Assembly: GCA_028532985.1 (NCBI GenBank)
Contig: JANCIK010000008.1
Coordinates: 620,001-684,000 of the forward strand
Origin: Stropharia rugosoannulata
Lineage: Eukaryota > Basidiomycota > Agaricomycetes > Agaricales > Strophariaceae
DNA length: 64,000 nt
Direction: 5' to 3'
Program-made: the position numbers and the translations under genes
Notes under the pieces: generated by a model
Databases searched by the model: none
Seen by the model: the letters and a program-made list of their open reading frames with translations, nothing else
Told to the model about the DNA's origin: nothing
In this document: positions 10,673-22,146 of the stretch, one piece after another
Position numbering within the stretch: the stretch's first letter is position 1
Layout of the letters: the number at the start of each line of letters is the position of its first letter

Positions 10673-12208
10673 CTACAAGTAAAGTGTTACCAGTTGCATT
10701 CCATGTTTCTGTAACTCTTCAATGAGAATTCGTCTGCTCCATCTGCCTCTAAGTGGGAAATTGAGTGGAGACTCAGTAGGCAAGGTCGTGATTTCACTGG
10801 ATGACTGAACCATTCCGGGAATATCTGCAGTGTAGATTTCGATTCCCATGCAACTATGTGGGAGCTCTACCGTATCACCGATAATAGTATGATTAAGTAC
10901 TGCGATTGTGGGACGGAGGCAGCAATTTGGGAGGAGGGACGCAAGGGGATGTGGCGCATTACTGACAGCATATAACCGTTTATCTAGAACATTGGCGGTG
11001 ATCTCAATATCTTCGCCATCTCTGGACTTGAGTGTTCGATAGAATTGATAATGATAGTCCCCTTTTGACTGGTAAAAGATCCCGGATGCGTCTCTTCTGC
11101 AAAAAAGTACAGGCAAAAGAAGGCATTGAACTCGCATGCCGAGGTGTGTTAAAACAATGGGCTCTGTAGAAGTGTGCCTACTAAGTTCAATGTATTTGAA
11201 GCCACTATGACGATGTGCATATCTGGAAAGAGAGGAAGGGATGAGTTTGTCGCCTTCAAGGTATTTCCTATTGAATAAATCAAGCACATTATCTTGGGAT
11301 GCCAACAGCTCTTGAAATAAGCGTCGAAATGCTGTCTCGGCCCCTTCTCCATAAGCAACGGACATGTTGACGTTCATCAGCCCCATCAAAGAGTACGACG
11401 AGTCCTCTTCTTTCGTAACAAATCGGCAAGATGCCATTTGTAGCCTCCTGGAGAAAGAGATACGTCCACACTGGCCATGACGACACAAACTCAACTCTTT
11501 TGCGGTAATGCTAGTACGACGTTCAATCAAAGCTTGAATTTGCTGGTTCTCAGACGATCCGAGTAGATTCCAATGCTTGTTGTAGAAGAACAGCCGCGTG
11601 GGCGCAAGGAGCTCCTGTAAAGTCCATCCACGAGTAAACCAGGAGTCGTTTGTCCCAACGTCAATACGTTCCGTCTCAGAAAGGTATGTAATGCATACGC
11701 TGGAGCCGCGATACCATTTGTACATCGAGCGAATCGAATCGCCGAGTTCTGCGTTGCTGTCTTTATTGATACAGATCGTGTCAATCCAGCCGAGAGTTTC
11801 GTTGTAGTCCTGTGCAGCCACGCGACAGAAGCAAGTAACTTTGGAGAAGCCGACAGGATTAGATGCACGATTCTTCCAGTTCTGAAAGACAACATCTCCA
11901 GGAAACCCGCGAGTCCATGTGTGAGATAGAATGGCATAATTTGCTCCGGCGTTTACTGCAGATGTAACCAACTCATCCAGACGTTCTTGCCTGGACTTAC
12001 TGAACACAAGTGCTTCCTCTAGCGTAAGAGCTTCATTCCACTGATTTTGGAATTTTTCTGTGCTTGTTTTGCGGACTATATTTCGAAGGATCCGATGGAA
12101 AATCTCGTTACGATCAATGAGCTGTATATTCGTTCCATTTGAATCAAAAGATAGAAGTCGAATAGGCATATTGTTGAAAACATGAGCGCGGGTTTTGGTA
12201 AGAGTCAT
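10673..12208 (-). CDS. HET-domain protein
   Basis: A single exon of 511 codons from the ATG at 12208; the frame extends three codons further only to a TTG. The heterokaryon-incompatibility (HET, PF06985) core is clear: YAILSHTW, then GWIDTICINK, then AELGDSIRSMYKWYRGS, then SWFTRGWTLQELLAP. In ascomycetes this domain triggers cell death after non-self recognition. In basidiomycetes the role is less defined, but the family is expanded in Agaricomycetes. The C-terminal 270 residues (MGLMNVNMSVAYGEGAETAF onward) match the usual downstream part of basidiomycete HET proteins, in which no NACHT or WD40 module follows. It converges with the 9035 gene, and repeat copy B lies between them. Confidence 0.87.
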   Translation of the reverse strand: MTLTKTRAHVFNNMPIRLLSFDSNGTNIQLIDRNEIFHRILRNIVRKTSTEKFQNQWNEALTLEEALVFSKSRQERLDELVTSAVNAGANYAILSHTWTRGFPGDVVFQNWKNRASNPVGFSKVTCFCRVAAQDYNETLGWIDTICINKDSNAELGDSIRSMYKWYRGSSVCITYLSETERIDVGTNDSWFTRGWTLQELLAPTRLFFYNKHWNLLGSSENQQIQALIERRTSITAKELSLCRHGQCGRISFSRRLQMASCRFVTKEEDSSYSLMGLMNVNMSVAYGEGAETAFRRLFQELLASQDNVLDLFNRKYLEGDKLIPSSLSRYAHRHSGFKYIELSRHTSTEPIVLTHLGMRVQCLLLPVLFCRRDASGIFYQSKGDYHYQFYRTLKSRDGEDIEITANVLDKRLYAVSNAPHPLASLLPNCCLRPTIAVLNHTIIGDTVELPHSCMGIEIYTADIPGMVQSSSEITTLPTESPLNFPLRGRWSRRILIEELQKHGMQLVTLYL

Positions 12209-13459
12209 CGTTTCCAATTCTGGAAATGGAACACCTATGCATATGGTTCAATATGACCTATTCTCCCTCCACTCGTTTTTGACTTGTTTTTGGCACCCAC
12301 CTTTAGGGATGCCTTCATCGTTATGGTCCTTCCCATCCATTGTATCAAGCTTGTCCGGTTGAGTATCCATAGGTAGCGCTGAGAATATTCTAAGCACTCA
12401 AATCCATAATTGGCTCCAATCAAAGGTACGACGTACGATGGGTGTGACGCTCAGATGCCTCGACCTCCGTATTACTAAAACTTGCGCCTGAGGCAGGACG
12501 TCAGCCTCGAATCTGACTGGTATATTAGCAACACACTATGTATTGACACCTGTGCCTTTATGAAATCTTTTAGTGCTGAAATCAGTTTTTCTCCTTCTCT
12601 TTTCTTGATGACTTCAGACATATGCATAGTGAGTCTATTAAATATAAGGCGTATGCATATCACATACTATTATTTCCTTGATTGTACTGATCATGTTCTA
12701 CAAAATGATACGTTCTAGACTTAACGTCGAACAGCCCGTTACTTCAGAAGAATTTCGTACCATTTGTTAAGCCAAGGTGATGAGAAATGATAGGCTGAAT
12801 TAAGGACACTATACTGGAGAGAAATTGGCGCTCGAGTAGCGTGTTTAGCCAATCTGGCCTAAAAATCTCGACGTCAACTCCGTGGAACGGAAGTGATGGT
12901 GTGTGATTTATGTTCACCCAGCTTCAACAAATGTTAGTTCTGAACGATTGTGCCCAGAAAGGCTTGATATATTGCGAGATGTGGTCATTTAAATGTGGAC
13001 TGTGGGAGTCAGATAGTAGCAGACGTGCGAGTTAGATGCAAGCAAGATCAAAGCAAGATGCAAGTTGTAGTTGGATGATAGGCGCTCTCAAGGCGCTCCC
13101 CGAGGTTTGGTAAGCAATTAAGTAAGATATTTCCACGGCTGCATACCGTATTCGGCATTTGCGAAGTTTGTGTATCTTATCTGTATCTGTGAAACTCAAG
13201 TAAATTCCGCAAAAACTTCGTGTTAATTTCATGTTAATTTTGCTATATGCTGTACTGGTTGGGGGCACTCAGTAACTATCTCGAAGGTAATTAGTCTAGA
13301 AAACGGGCTCCAAAAGATATCAAATTAGTAGCTCCCAGTACTCGTGCCACAGATTTGAGATCATCTCGGCATTCATCCCTTCTTCAAGCTCCAAGCTTCA
13401 GACCTTATTTCAGAAATTCGATGATTCGGCTTGATAATGCACCACTCAGACCGTGTTGA
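12209..13459. other. AT-rich intergenic region
   Basis: No supported gene. Short open frames on both strands lack family signal and splice context. Confidence 0.4.
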
Positions 13460-13764
13460 TCAGACGCTTTGCGTTGGTTGAGCCCGTGCTTCATGTGCTA
13501 TCGAGACTAAAAATAATGATTAGTCTCCAGAAAGCCATATATCGTTGTAATCGAACAAGTGACATACCTTTGCTTGGCTTTGGAATCCTTTGGATTATCC
13601 AATCAGAATCAACGCCTCGGTCTTTCGCCACTAAATATTTTGACACTGAAAAAACGATAGGTTATTAGAGCAATAATGTGTATCTCACCAGCAGTTGCAA
13701 CAGGCTGCGCAGAAGCAGCCATGCACAATGAAGCAATAACAGATAGAATAACAGAGATCTTCAT
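13460..13764 (-). CDS. Small secreted protein, about 66 residues
   Basis: Three exons (13764-13689, 13645-13568, 13506-13460) join with consistent phase across two clean GT-AG introns (donors GTGAGA and GTATGT, acceptors TTTTTTCAG and ATTTTTAG). The first exon is a textbook signal peptide, MKISVILSVIASLCMAASA, with predicted cleavage before QPVATA. The mature part is only about 47 residues, basic and Cys-free, so it is not a disulfide-rich effector. It lacks a C-terminal CaaX box, so it is not a typical basidiomycete pheromone. No family recognised. The short length and lack of transcript support keep confidence moderate. Confidence 0.5.
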
Positions 13765-14357
13765 AGAGCGAGTTGGTGTACTGGTTGTAATGGCTTAACG
13801 CTGAATTTTGATAGATAGTGCCATCGGTTCTCGCTGGTTTTATACTCCAAGATGCTTCACAGGCACCTAAGCGGAACGCTGTAGTTTTGCTAAAAAGAAT
13901 TGTACGATGTATTATTTTGAGAATGACCATAGCTTCCCAGAACAGTCAAACTTGGTGGGTATTGATATGATATTATGTTCTATACTTCTTTAACTCAGGA
14001 AGCTATGTCAATCAGTCTGTTTTCGAATATATTCACTCACTTCCTGTGCCTGTTCGACTTGATGTAAAATTTTACAGAGGCTCAGTCATGGACCTATACA
14101 TATTTGTAACCGCGGGGAACCACAACAGCTGTGCAGGCAGGCATTGCTACCCAGTACCTGAACTGCGGCCCTGGCGGGATCCTTACAAAGAATTCTAAGA
14201 ATAAGTTAACGACGTTGATTGTACCTACATGAGCGTTGGGAAATAGCCGTATGTACAATAAAAGTCAAGGTGTACTCCTATCCTGCGGCCCCTTGACGGA
14301 TCCCCTTAGAAAATGGTACCACATGCACCGCATTGGTCGTGAAAAATCTGAAGCCGA
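13765..14357. other. Intergenic region
   Basis: Upstream flank of the small secreted-protein gene and 3' flank of the dehydrogenase gene. Nothing else recognised. Confidence 0.4.
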
Positions 14358-15645
14358 TTACTGTATATGTAGTGCAACCTGTTCTTCGAGCCATAACCAT
14401 AGTTCCCCTGCGAGCTTAGAGTTCCGACCCGCTTTACCGGGTGCGCCAACTCGAGCCCAAGGGATAAGGTACTAAAGGGTCTCATTAGATCTGACCCAAA
14501 TAAATCTTCAAACGTCAACGTAGTACGCACCTTCCCATTGAATTCCGCCGCCTCTGGTGCCGTTCCCGCATACAGTTGGGTGAGTGGCCCATATGGTGGA
14601 TCATAGAGGATCAGCCCCTGGGCGAAAATGAGGTGAGCTGTTCTCCCTTGTATGGCAGATATACATAATGACATACCAAAATAGTTCTTTCAAGCGTAGA
14701 AAGATGGCGCTGGATATCTGATTTTATGTTCCCTGGATTCAAGGATATCGAAACAATTCCCTGATCGCCATATCTCCGCGCAAGCTCATTCGAAAGTAAG
14801 ATATTCCCCTATCAGAGGTATATCAAATAGCAGCTTTGAAGTTAGCGAACAACGGCTTACGAGCTTGCTTTGGGAGTAAAGCCCCTGTTTTCCCATTTTC
14901 TTCCGTGCAGGTGTGTCTCTCAAAGTATTAAAATTAATCGTACTGACGAAGAGCGACGCCGACGACGATGTGTTCACAATGCGCGCCTTCTTGTCTGGGC
15001 TAGACGCTGCGCCTGCTAGAAGTACAGGCAACAGAAGCTGGGTAAAAAGGAAATGGCCCAAGACGTGTACGCCAAATACCAAGTCGTACCCCTGCACTGT
15101 CAGCTGCTCTAATGGAGGCTGAAACATGCCTCTATAGCAGAAGTAAAACACTAGACAAAGATAAGAAGAAGTTTGCAACTTACGCATTATTGAACAAGAC
15201 ATGCAGCTCTTTCTCCTTGCTTTTGAAGTCCTCTGCCGCCGCTCTACACGAGTTCAGGTCGGCCAGATCCAGCTTTATGAAGAGCGCTTCTTTCCCGGTT
15301 TCCTCCTTCAGGTCTCTGATGGCCTTCGCTGCTTTTTCTTCATTGTAGGATGCGATGTAGACCTTGGCATTATGATTAAGAAGTGCCTATAAACGATTAT
15401 TTCGGTATATTAGTACTGGGCCCTCGACAGGGAAGCCGACGAGCTACATCACCTTAACTGTATCTTTCCCGATCCCTGGAATGGTACTTCAGACGGTGAC
15501 CCCTGCAAGCACATGTAACAGAGAACGAACCAGCGCTTCCGCCTGTCACGAGCATAACTTTGCCTGTGAGGTCTGGGATGTCATCAGGGTGAAAATTGCT
15601 CTTTGGTGGAAATGTTTCCCCGAGTATCGACGCTGCAACCCCCAT
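14358..15645 (-). CDS. Short-chain dehydrogenase/reductase (retinol-dehydrogenase/WWOX-like)
   Basis: Seven exons (15645-15531, 15475-15453, 15386-15184, 15131-14861, 14808-14677, 14617-14531, 14471-14358) join without phase conflict to 314 residues. The Rossmann nucleotide-binding motif is completed across an intron as VTGGSAGIG (TGxxxGxG class). NNAG, the catalytic YSQSK (YxxxK) and the C-terminal LNPGNIKSDIQRH follow, ending in the family-typical YLIPWARVG ... LWLWLEEQV. This is an intact classical-fold SDR that most likely uses NADP(H) on a lipophilic alcohol or ketone; the substrate cannot be read from sequence. Fungal relatives are abundant and often annotated as retinol dehydrogenase by similarity only. 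No membrane helix is seen. Confidence 0.9.
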
Positions 15646-16374
15646 ACTGACTGGAATGATGGTTTGTGGTAAGAAGCGGTGTATGTGTATTTATCTTGTC
15701 GGATATCATACGTATTTGTTCGGCAGTCCTTTCCCAAGCAGTCCAATAGCAGCCGGACGCGACGCGCGGATTTGTGATCCCCGATAGGTAACTGTCATGG
15801 CACTTAGTAATTATGAAATATAGAGTCCTCGGCATACTACGTATACCTGAGTGCAACACAATGGGTGATATTCAGCTGAAGTCCGATTTTTAATTTCATG
15901 TGGCTAGTTGTAAACTTGTACGCAAAGTTGTATGGTACTGGCAAGGATCTGTCGTGTGAGGCCAAGAGGTCGTTTTCTTGGCGTTTTCTCGCAATATGTA
16001 TGTAGAGTACATCACCTAGAAATCTTTCAGAATAAAATTGGCATTATTTTTCATCGAGTACATCGTGACGGTACGACGCAAGTGCGACCTTGCAACACCA
16101 AAAGAAGAAATACTTTCCAAAACCGGCCGTTCCTTTGATCTTCGGATGAGTCAGCCGTTGCTCCATCTGGAGTATGTACATACCGCTGTTTAGACCCTTT
16201 TGGTGGTTCGTTGTACACTGATTTGCAGGCGGTATACTGAGTTCAGTCAGTCCATGGTCTCACAAAAATCCTCCAAGAAAAATGAGGAATCCTATGTACA
16301 TCATTATCATTTATATTATACAGTAAAATTACACTATGTACTTATCATTATTACAGTATATGCGATGGAGGAGC
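15646..16374. other. Intergenic region
   Basis: Divergent and downstream flanks of the SDR and rvt genes; moderately AT-rich. No gene, repeat or RNA seen. Confidence 0.4.
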
Positions 16375-19168
16375 CTACTGATCCAACTTGATCCTCGACG
16401 TCCTGAAGAGTTCAACCATGCCCACAGGAATCAAGGCCGGATCGACAGCCTTCACCCCACCATACTTTTTGATGACGCCCGCGCCATACATCGATATCAC
16501 CCACTTCTCGTACCAATCCATCGTCGACCAGGGCACGGACCCGTTGTCAAACGCAGCGCCGAGCTTAGGTAGTCTGGCAATCTCGACGTACGCCGGTTTC
16601 GAAAGCATGTCCTCGTACGACTTGCCCCAGTCCTTCAGCCATGTCTCGCGGAGGGAAGTGTACTCCTCGAACGACATGAACGTCTTCTTGCTCGCCGGAG
16701 ATCCCCACCCCGAACCGCGAACCGAATTGACCACCGTAAGTGTCCACTGCTCCTTGGCCTTGGCGTATGCCTTGGTGTCGTACAAGACGCGCTTGGTAAA
16801 CTTCTTGTCCGCAATGAACATGTCCTCCTGGAAGGACTGTGGATCGTATGCAGGAGGAAGAGGTAGTATGGACTCAAGAAGGTTGTCGGCAGGGATGCTA
16901 GGCTGGTTTTCCAGGTCTAGGTAGTAAGACTCAGGGTCGTCGGGCTGCGTGAACGGACGCTTCCACTGCTGAAGTGCTAACAGTTCCAGCATCACATGCC
17001 TTAGCTCCAGACCACCGCTGCCAATAGGAAAGTAGAAGTAGCCTTCAGGGAGATCGGTGACGCCAAACTTCTTCTCCAAGACGCGACGGAGATAGCCAAC
17101 GGGACCGCCAGTCCCATTTTCAGGGGACGGCGGGAAGAGCTCGCGCTGGATGCGTGCAAAAGTATCCAGCAGATCGTTGACATGCTCCTTGCCAAAACAC
17201 TTCGCCGGGGTACCACCAAAGTTCCGGAAGAAGAACGCCATGTACTTGTTGTAAACATTCACCCAGCCGAAGACCGACTGAGTGCATGCTAGCTGGCGGT
17301 GCATCTCCATAATGTGACTGTCGACTTCCTTCTGGTCCAGTAAGAATCGTTTACTCTCTGCGTCAAACCTGAGGAATCCCCAGCGAATATCACCAGGGGG
17401 GAGAACAGACGAGGCAGCATTGGCGGGCCCGATGTAAGCAGACCCAGTCTTCGGCTCATTGAACTTCAACCCGACTATGCCTGCGTACCGTTGCATTTCG
17501 CTCCAGCCTGCGGCGACTTTCTCGACGTTGAAGTCCCATAGCCAAAGGTCATCGTGCATCCTGTAGAGATAGAGCCCGTCGGCACGCTGGTTGACAGCGT
17601 AGTCCATGATGAAACAGACCACCTCCCCACATACGGCACTCAGGGCATAATCGATTGGGATCCCCCGTCTTCGCATGAGAGGCTCTGCATCCCCTGGGAA
17701 TCGTACGGGCATGGAAAGATAATTGGAGTAGAAGCGAAGCCACTCCTTGGACATTCCCAAGAACTCAAGAATTGTAAGGATGGATTTATGGGGCAGAGAA
17801 GGGCCGAACCATTCGAAGTCAGAGCAGACAACAGCGTGGCTCCCGTGAACCGCAGTATTGAGATAACATTCGGTCGCCATGATCTGCAGCAGCTTCTGTT
17901 TGACGGCGGTAGCATTGAGGGCCTTATCGCTCGGGCCGTCCACGACATCGTCGTAGGGCTTGCTAACCGTCATCTCGTTTTGCAGTTGGGCCATGAAGAA
18001 ATGTGTCCGTCGCAGCTGTTCGCGGGTATGATTTATCGACTTGGAGCCATTATCGCCTCGGAGTTGCCCAGAGCGCTCAGTCTGGACCTCGCGAGTCGGG
18101 GGAGGAGGTCGATTCCAGGCTTTGCTGTCGAACAGTTTAGACAGAGCGGCCTTGAGTTGAACCTGCCAGGACACGCCGACATGGTGCAGAAGCAGAGCGT
18201 CGACGATATCGGGATCGGTGAACGCCCTAAATTATTGACATCAGAAAGACATTTCTTTTAACGGGAAGACAAACATGCCGATATTTCCCATTCATATGAC
18301 GGCGGAACTCAATGAGGACCCCACCCTTTGGCCATTCCCAAGAATCCATATTTGCTATGCGCATAGTCAGGACACTCGCGACTTCCTTCAGAATGGTATC
18401 GTTTTGCTGGAATGCCTTGAGAGTAGCCCTCTTTTCTTGGTTCATCAGACCATCCGACGCCAACAGACTCTTAATCGCGTTAACGACATCATCTGAGGTG
18501 ACTGTCATCCGTTGCAGAGTGCGACCAAAAGTCCTGAGTCCAAGCCTGAGAACTTCCAAGGCGGAGGCCGATTCCTCAGAGGAGAAGAGCTCTTCCAGGT
18601 AGGCGCTGAGTGTACTAGAATCGACGGCGGCCTCTTCAAAGATAATAGACACCAGTTTCTGCTTCTGCTCGTGCATCTCCTTCCTGCCGATCTCCACAAA
18701 GTCCTTGTCTCCTGATGCCTCTTGATATGCGATAGAAACCGAGTCCCCACTGGCGAGCCACTCGTTGAAGAGACTTCCAAAAAGCTTCGCGGCGTCGAAA
18801 CGCGTAGTCGTGTGGCGTATGTGCTGCTCCAAGGTATCCGCCCAGCCCTCGGCAATGTCGTTGGAAAAGCTGGGATCCCGCCTCGCCTGCTGAAGCCAAA
18901 ACTCTAGATCTAGCAGATTCAACTCCCCTCCAACGGTCATCGGCGACCCCACCGCGCCGGATCCTGTCCACGACTTGACGGCATTGGCCAGAATCTCGAC
19001 CTTTTTGAGGATATCCCCCTGCGCTCCAACAGCCTTCGCCTCCGTCACAACACGGGCATGCTCCTGGTACAACACGCGCTGTTTCTCGAGCTCCTGCAGC
19101 TTGATGTCGGTGATGAACTGAAGCGTCTGTCCAAACGAGGACTTCGAGCTGAGGTTCTGGGCGGCCAT
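16375..19168 (-). CDS. rvt: rvt: cellular reverse-transcriptase-related protein (non-mobile RT family)
   Basis: Two exons, 19168-18279 and 18226-16375, give 913 residues. The only phase-consistent join uses a GC-AG intron (donor GCATGT). The N-terminal 300 residues are mostly helical, with a coiled-coil stretch (LQELEKQRVLYQEHARVV, about residues 20-50). The second half carries RT motifs in order: A with SDFEWFG (Asp about 433), B with RRRGIPIDYALSAV (about 482-495), C with LYRMHDDLWLWD (Asp pair about 522-523), and D with GLKFNEPKTG (about 549-558). YxDD is replaced by MHDD, as in the single-copy rvt family known from fungi, rotifers and mosses. No gag, integrase, RNase H, endonuclease, LTR or poly(A) tail is present, so this is not a retrotransposon copy. 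rvt proteins are reported to polymerise nucleotides; their biological role is unresolved. The start is the ATG at 19168. Confidence 0.85.
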
Positions 19169-20103
19169 GATGATTGAAGTGGAAAATGGAGTAATGAGCA
19201 CCGGAGTGTTATCCTTCTTTAAACTGTGAAGGTCATGTCTTATAAAAGAAGACCTTGCGAGGCCGGGACCGCATCTTGGTTTATGTATGACTCGCGATCA
19301 TGAAATGATACGCGCGTTGCAAGCGCACAGGAACTTGAAAGGAGCCTATCAATGACCAAATTCGACTGCAGTGGAGTCATCGGATGTGTCTAAACAGACT
19401 CACCGTCTGAATCGAGTCACAGCGAAGGGCCAAGCCTGCGCGACAACGTTCTTAGACGCCGCCAGAAGTTGATCCAGAAATACGCCTTGTTACTGAGAAC
19501 AACATGTTCGATCAGGATTCAGGCCTTCAGGAGTCACTGACAGAAGTCCATTCTTTTACGAATCTGTAAGATGGAATATATGTGCATATGCAGCATATAT
19601 ACGAATTGAGGAGGCCTAATATGCTCAGACGAGGAGATGGATCTGGCATTCTGTATACGTACTTTTATTAACTGACGGACGAAAGGAAGGCACTGTATGC
19701 GATTGTACTCAAGAGCTTATAAATCACGACATAAGGGCAATCAACAGACATGGTGGAAAGAGTGAAAGAAAATGCGGCGGACGACGAGAAGACGCGTCTC
19801 ATATGACGAATCACCTGACTTGAGAAGAACCCCAAACTTTTCTAATTGAGAAAAGTCATGGTGGCTGTTATGTACATAAAGTTCCCGACAAGAGCTTTCA
19901 CAGATACATAAGACTCAGCGTTTCGACAATTATGCACCGCTGACGTTCCTATAAAAGGCTGCGATTACCAGCACGTCGCCGATGCTCCGACAGATAAAAG
20001 CACAACAAAGCATACTACATCAACAAAACCATATAAAACAACGGTATAATTGGATAGTCAATATCCAAAACCCAACAACAAAAAATCAGCGCAATAAACG
20101 CAT
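19169..20103. other. Intergenic region
   Basis: Upstream region of rvt and 3' flank of the Crh gene. The area near 19560-19610 is rich in ATATG/CATAT. No gene recognised. Confidence 0.4.
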
Positions 20104-21677
20104 CTACAGCAGGAATGCGTTAACGGCCAACACCGCGCCCATACCGAGCGCCAAGAGTGCGCCGCGCGCACCGACAGCAATGGTTCGTCCACCGGCGTTG
20201 AGCAGCGAGCTCTGATTCGAGTACAGGATGGTGGGTGCCGTGGCAGAGCGGTTGCCGCCGTAAACATACGAGGTCATGTTCGAGGTCACAGTGGTCACCG
20301 CAGAGTCGGCACACTTGATCGAGACGGATTTGATAAGGGCGTAGAACTGGCCCGCGGCGATGTAGTCTGGGTCCTGCCAGTTGATCATGCCTCCTGCCCA
20401 CTCGACTGTGCCGGGAGCGGTGCCATTGATGCCAGCAGGCCAGAGCCTAGGAAAGATCTCTTAGCATGGCTTAACACAAATTTGATAGTGCTTACGAGAG
20501 TTGCACGCGCGCGGGGGTGGTAGGGTAATTTGCAACGCCATTAGAGTCAACTGTGTCGGCTTTATTAACGGTGCGAACAGCCTTGCCGTCAATAAGGAAT
20601 GTGAGCGTGTCCGGCTGCCAGTCAATCTGTGAAAATAGCAAAATAAAACCAGTTATAAATATTGACACGATGAATAGAACTCACAGTGTAATCATGGTAG
20701 TTGCTGAAAGTATCGGTTAGTCCACCATGCATACCACCATTAGTCTTGTTTGCTGAATAATTCTATCAGTCTATAATCGGTCAAGTATCGAAGCACTTGA
20801 CGTACGGATGAGTCCTTGCCAGAAAAAGTTGCTCTGTCCCTCGGTGGTGTTGGCGCCAGGGAACTCCCAATCAATCTCGTCCTTAACATCACTCATGGTG
20901 ATGAAGGCCGTGACAACACCGCCCCAGCGACCAGTCTTGACTGCGCAGATGGTTATCATGAGAGCAAAAATCCCCAATGCAAAGACACTCACGCGTTGCA
21001 GTGATCGTTCCGTAGTGTACATAGCGCGTGCTTGAAAGGCGAGTGCCGCCGTTCGTCTCAGTGAGGATGAGAGCAAGCGAGCCGTTGCTGTTCTGGATGT
21101 TTCCCTTGTCCACAGTCCAGTCTGCCATTCATAAGTTAGACTGCGCAATGAATTCTGACCACAAATCCATACCGTGAGCAGTGGCATTTCCGTCGTAGAA
21201 AGTAGCGTTGGTCAGGATGCGTGATTGGTCCGCGAACGTCATCTACATCACGAGGCATAAGAAATGAAAGCCAATGGCGTCGGCGGCGCTGCTCACCGTC
21301 GCATCTTTGCAAATAGGTTCTGGCTTGCAGGAGTCGAGCGTCTGTGATGCGAATGGGTTGCAACCTCCGAGACAGAACTGGGACAGACGGGATCAATTGT
21401 TAGCTTGGCGTTGACAGGTTCTGTAGAGCGTAGCGACGTACTGTGCCAGTCCCACAGAACCCAAACTCGCCTAAGCAGTGTCATTGAAAATTTACGTTTC
21501 TAGATGCCAGAAAACGTACTGCAGCATGGAGCAGTCGAGGGACAAGGGGTCGTAGCATTACTAGAAAGCGATGTCGTGAGGGCCCCCTGCATTCCAGAAG
21601 TACTAGTCGACGTACCAGGAAGTAGCCTTTGCAACACCTGCAAGTGCCGCCAGCACTAAAGGAAGAGCTGCGTACAT
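20104..21677 (-). CDS. GPI-anchored GH16 Crh-type chitin-glucan transglycosylase
   Basis: About ten small exons can be joined. The product begins with a signal peptide (MYAALPLVLAALAGVAKATS). A Cys-rich chitin-binding-like head follows, with CNATTPCPSTAPCC, EFGFCGTG, CLGGCNPF and LDSCKPEPIC. Next is the GH16 catalytic core with DEIDWEFPG, the ExDxxE signature holding nucleophile and acid/base. After it come NFFWQG, TDTFSNYHDYTIDWQPD and LWPAGINGTAPG. The C-terminus is a Ser/Thr/Asn-rich stretch and a hydrophobic tail (ALLALGMGAVLAVNAFLL) typical of a GPI-attachment signal. Crh/Utr2 enzymes cross-link chitin to beta-1,6- or beta-1,3-glucan in the wall. The exon after WQGLI starts at 20746 (acceptor TATTCAG), giving the family-like LIPNKTNGG. 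Confidence 0.88.
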
Positions 21678-22146
21678 CTTCGTCTGTACCATTAAGTTGT
21701 GATTTGGTAGCGATTGTGTGGTGTGATATTGGAGTTTGTATTAGGTTTAGAAATTCTTCTTATCGTAATCCTTGAGCCTCCAAGCGAATGTGTCGTGTAA
21801 TCCCTTTAAAAGAGTGGTATATGCGAGCGAATGTGATGAGGCGGAGAAGGTTTGGACGAAGGAGGCCAACAATCCCCGCCTTCTGTTGTCCAGCAGACAC
21901 ACGTGATGCGCTTTTGTATTTATAGTTCTTGGCAGTGCCATGCGCTGCAAACGAGTTTCTATGCAACGCAGTGCGCGCGAACGCTTGGGCCATTAGAGAA
22001 TTATTTATATAGTTGAGTACTTACATTGGTGATAAATAAAGTATCTAATCCATGCCACACAGTAAAGTGTCCCATAATAAAAGAAGAAAAAGGAACACAA
22101 AAATATTGAGAGGAAATAGAAATATGGTAGTACTTAGATGACGCAT
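21678..22146. other. Intergenic region, crh promoter side
   Basis: Presumed crh promoter and the 3' flank of the large alpha-solenoid gene. No further feature recognised. Confidence 0.4.

Noticed and set aside
20740..20815. Apparent frameshift in the Crh gene after WQGLI
   Set aside because: Using the TATTCAG acceptor (exon start at 20746) restores the frame as LIPNKTNGG, so no break is needed.
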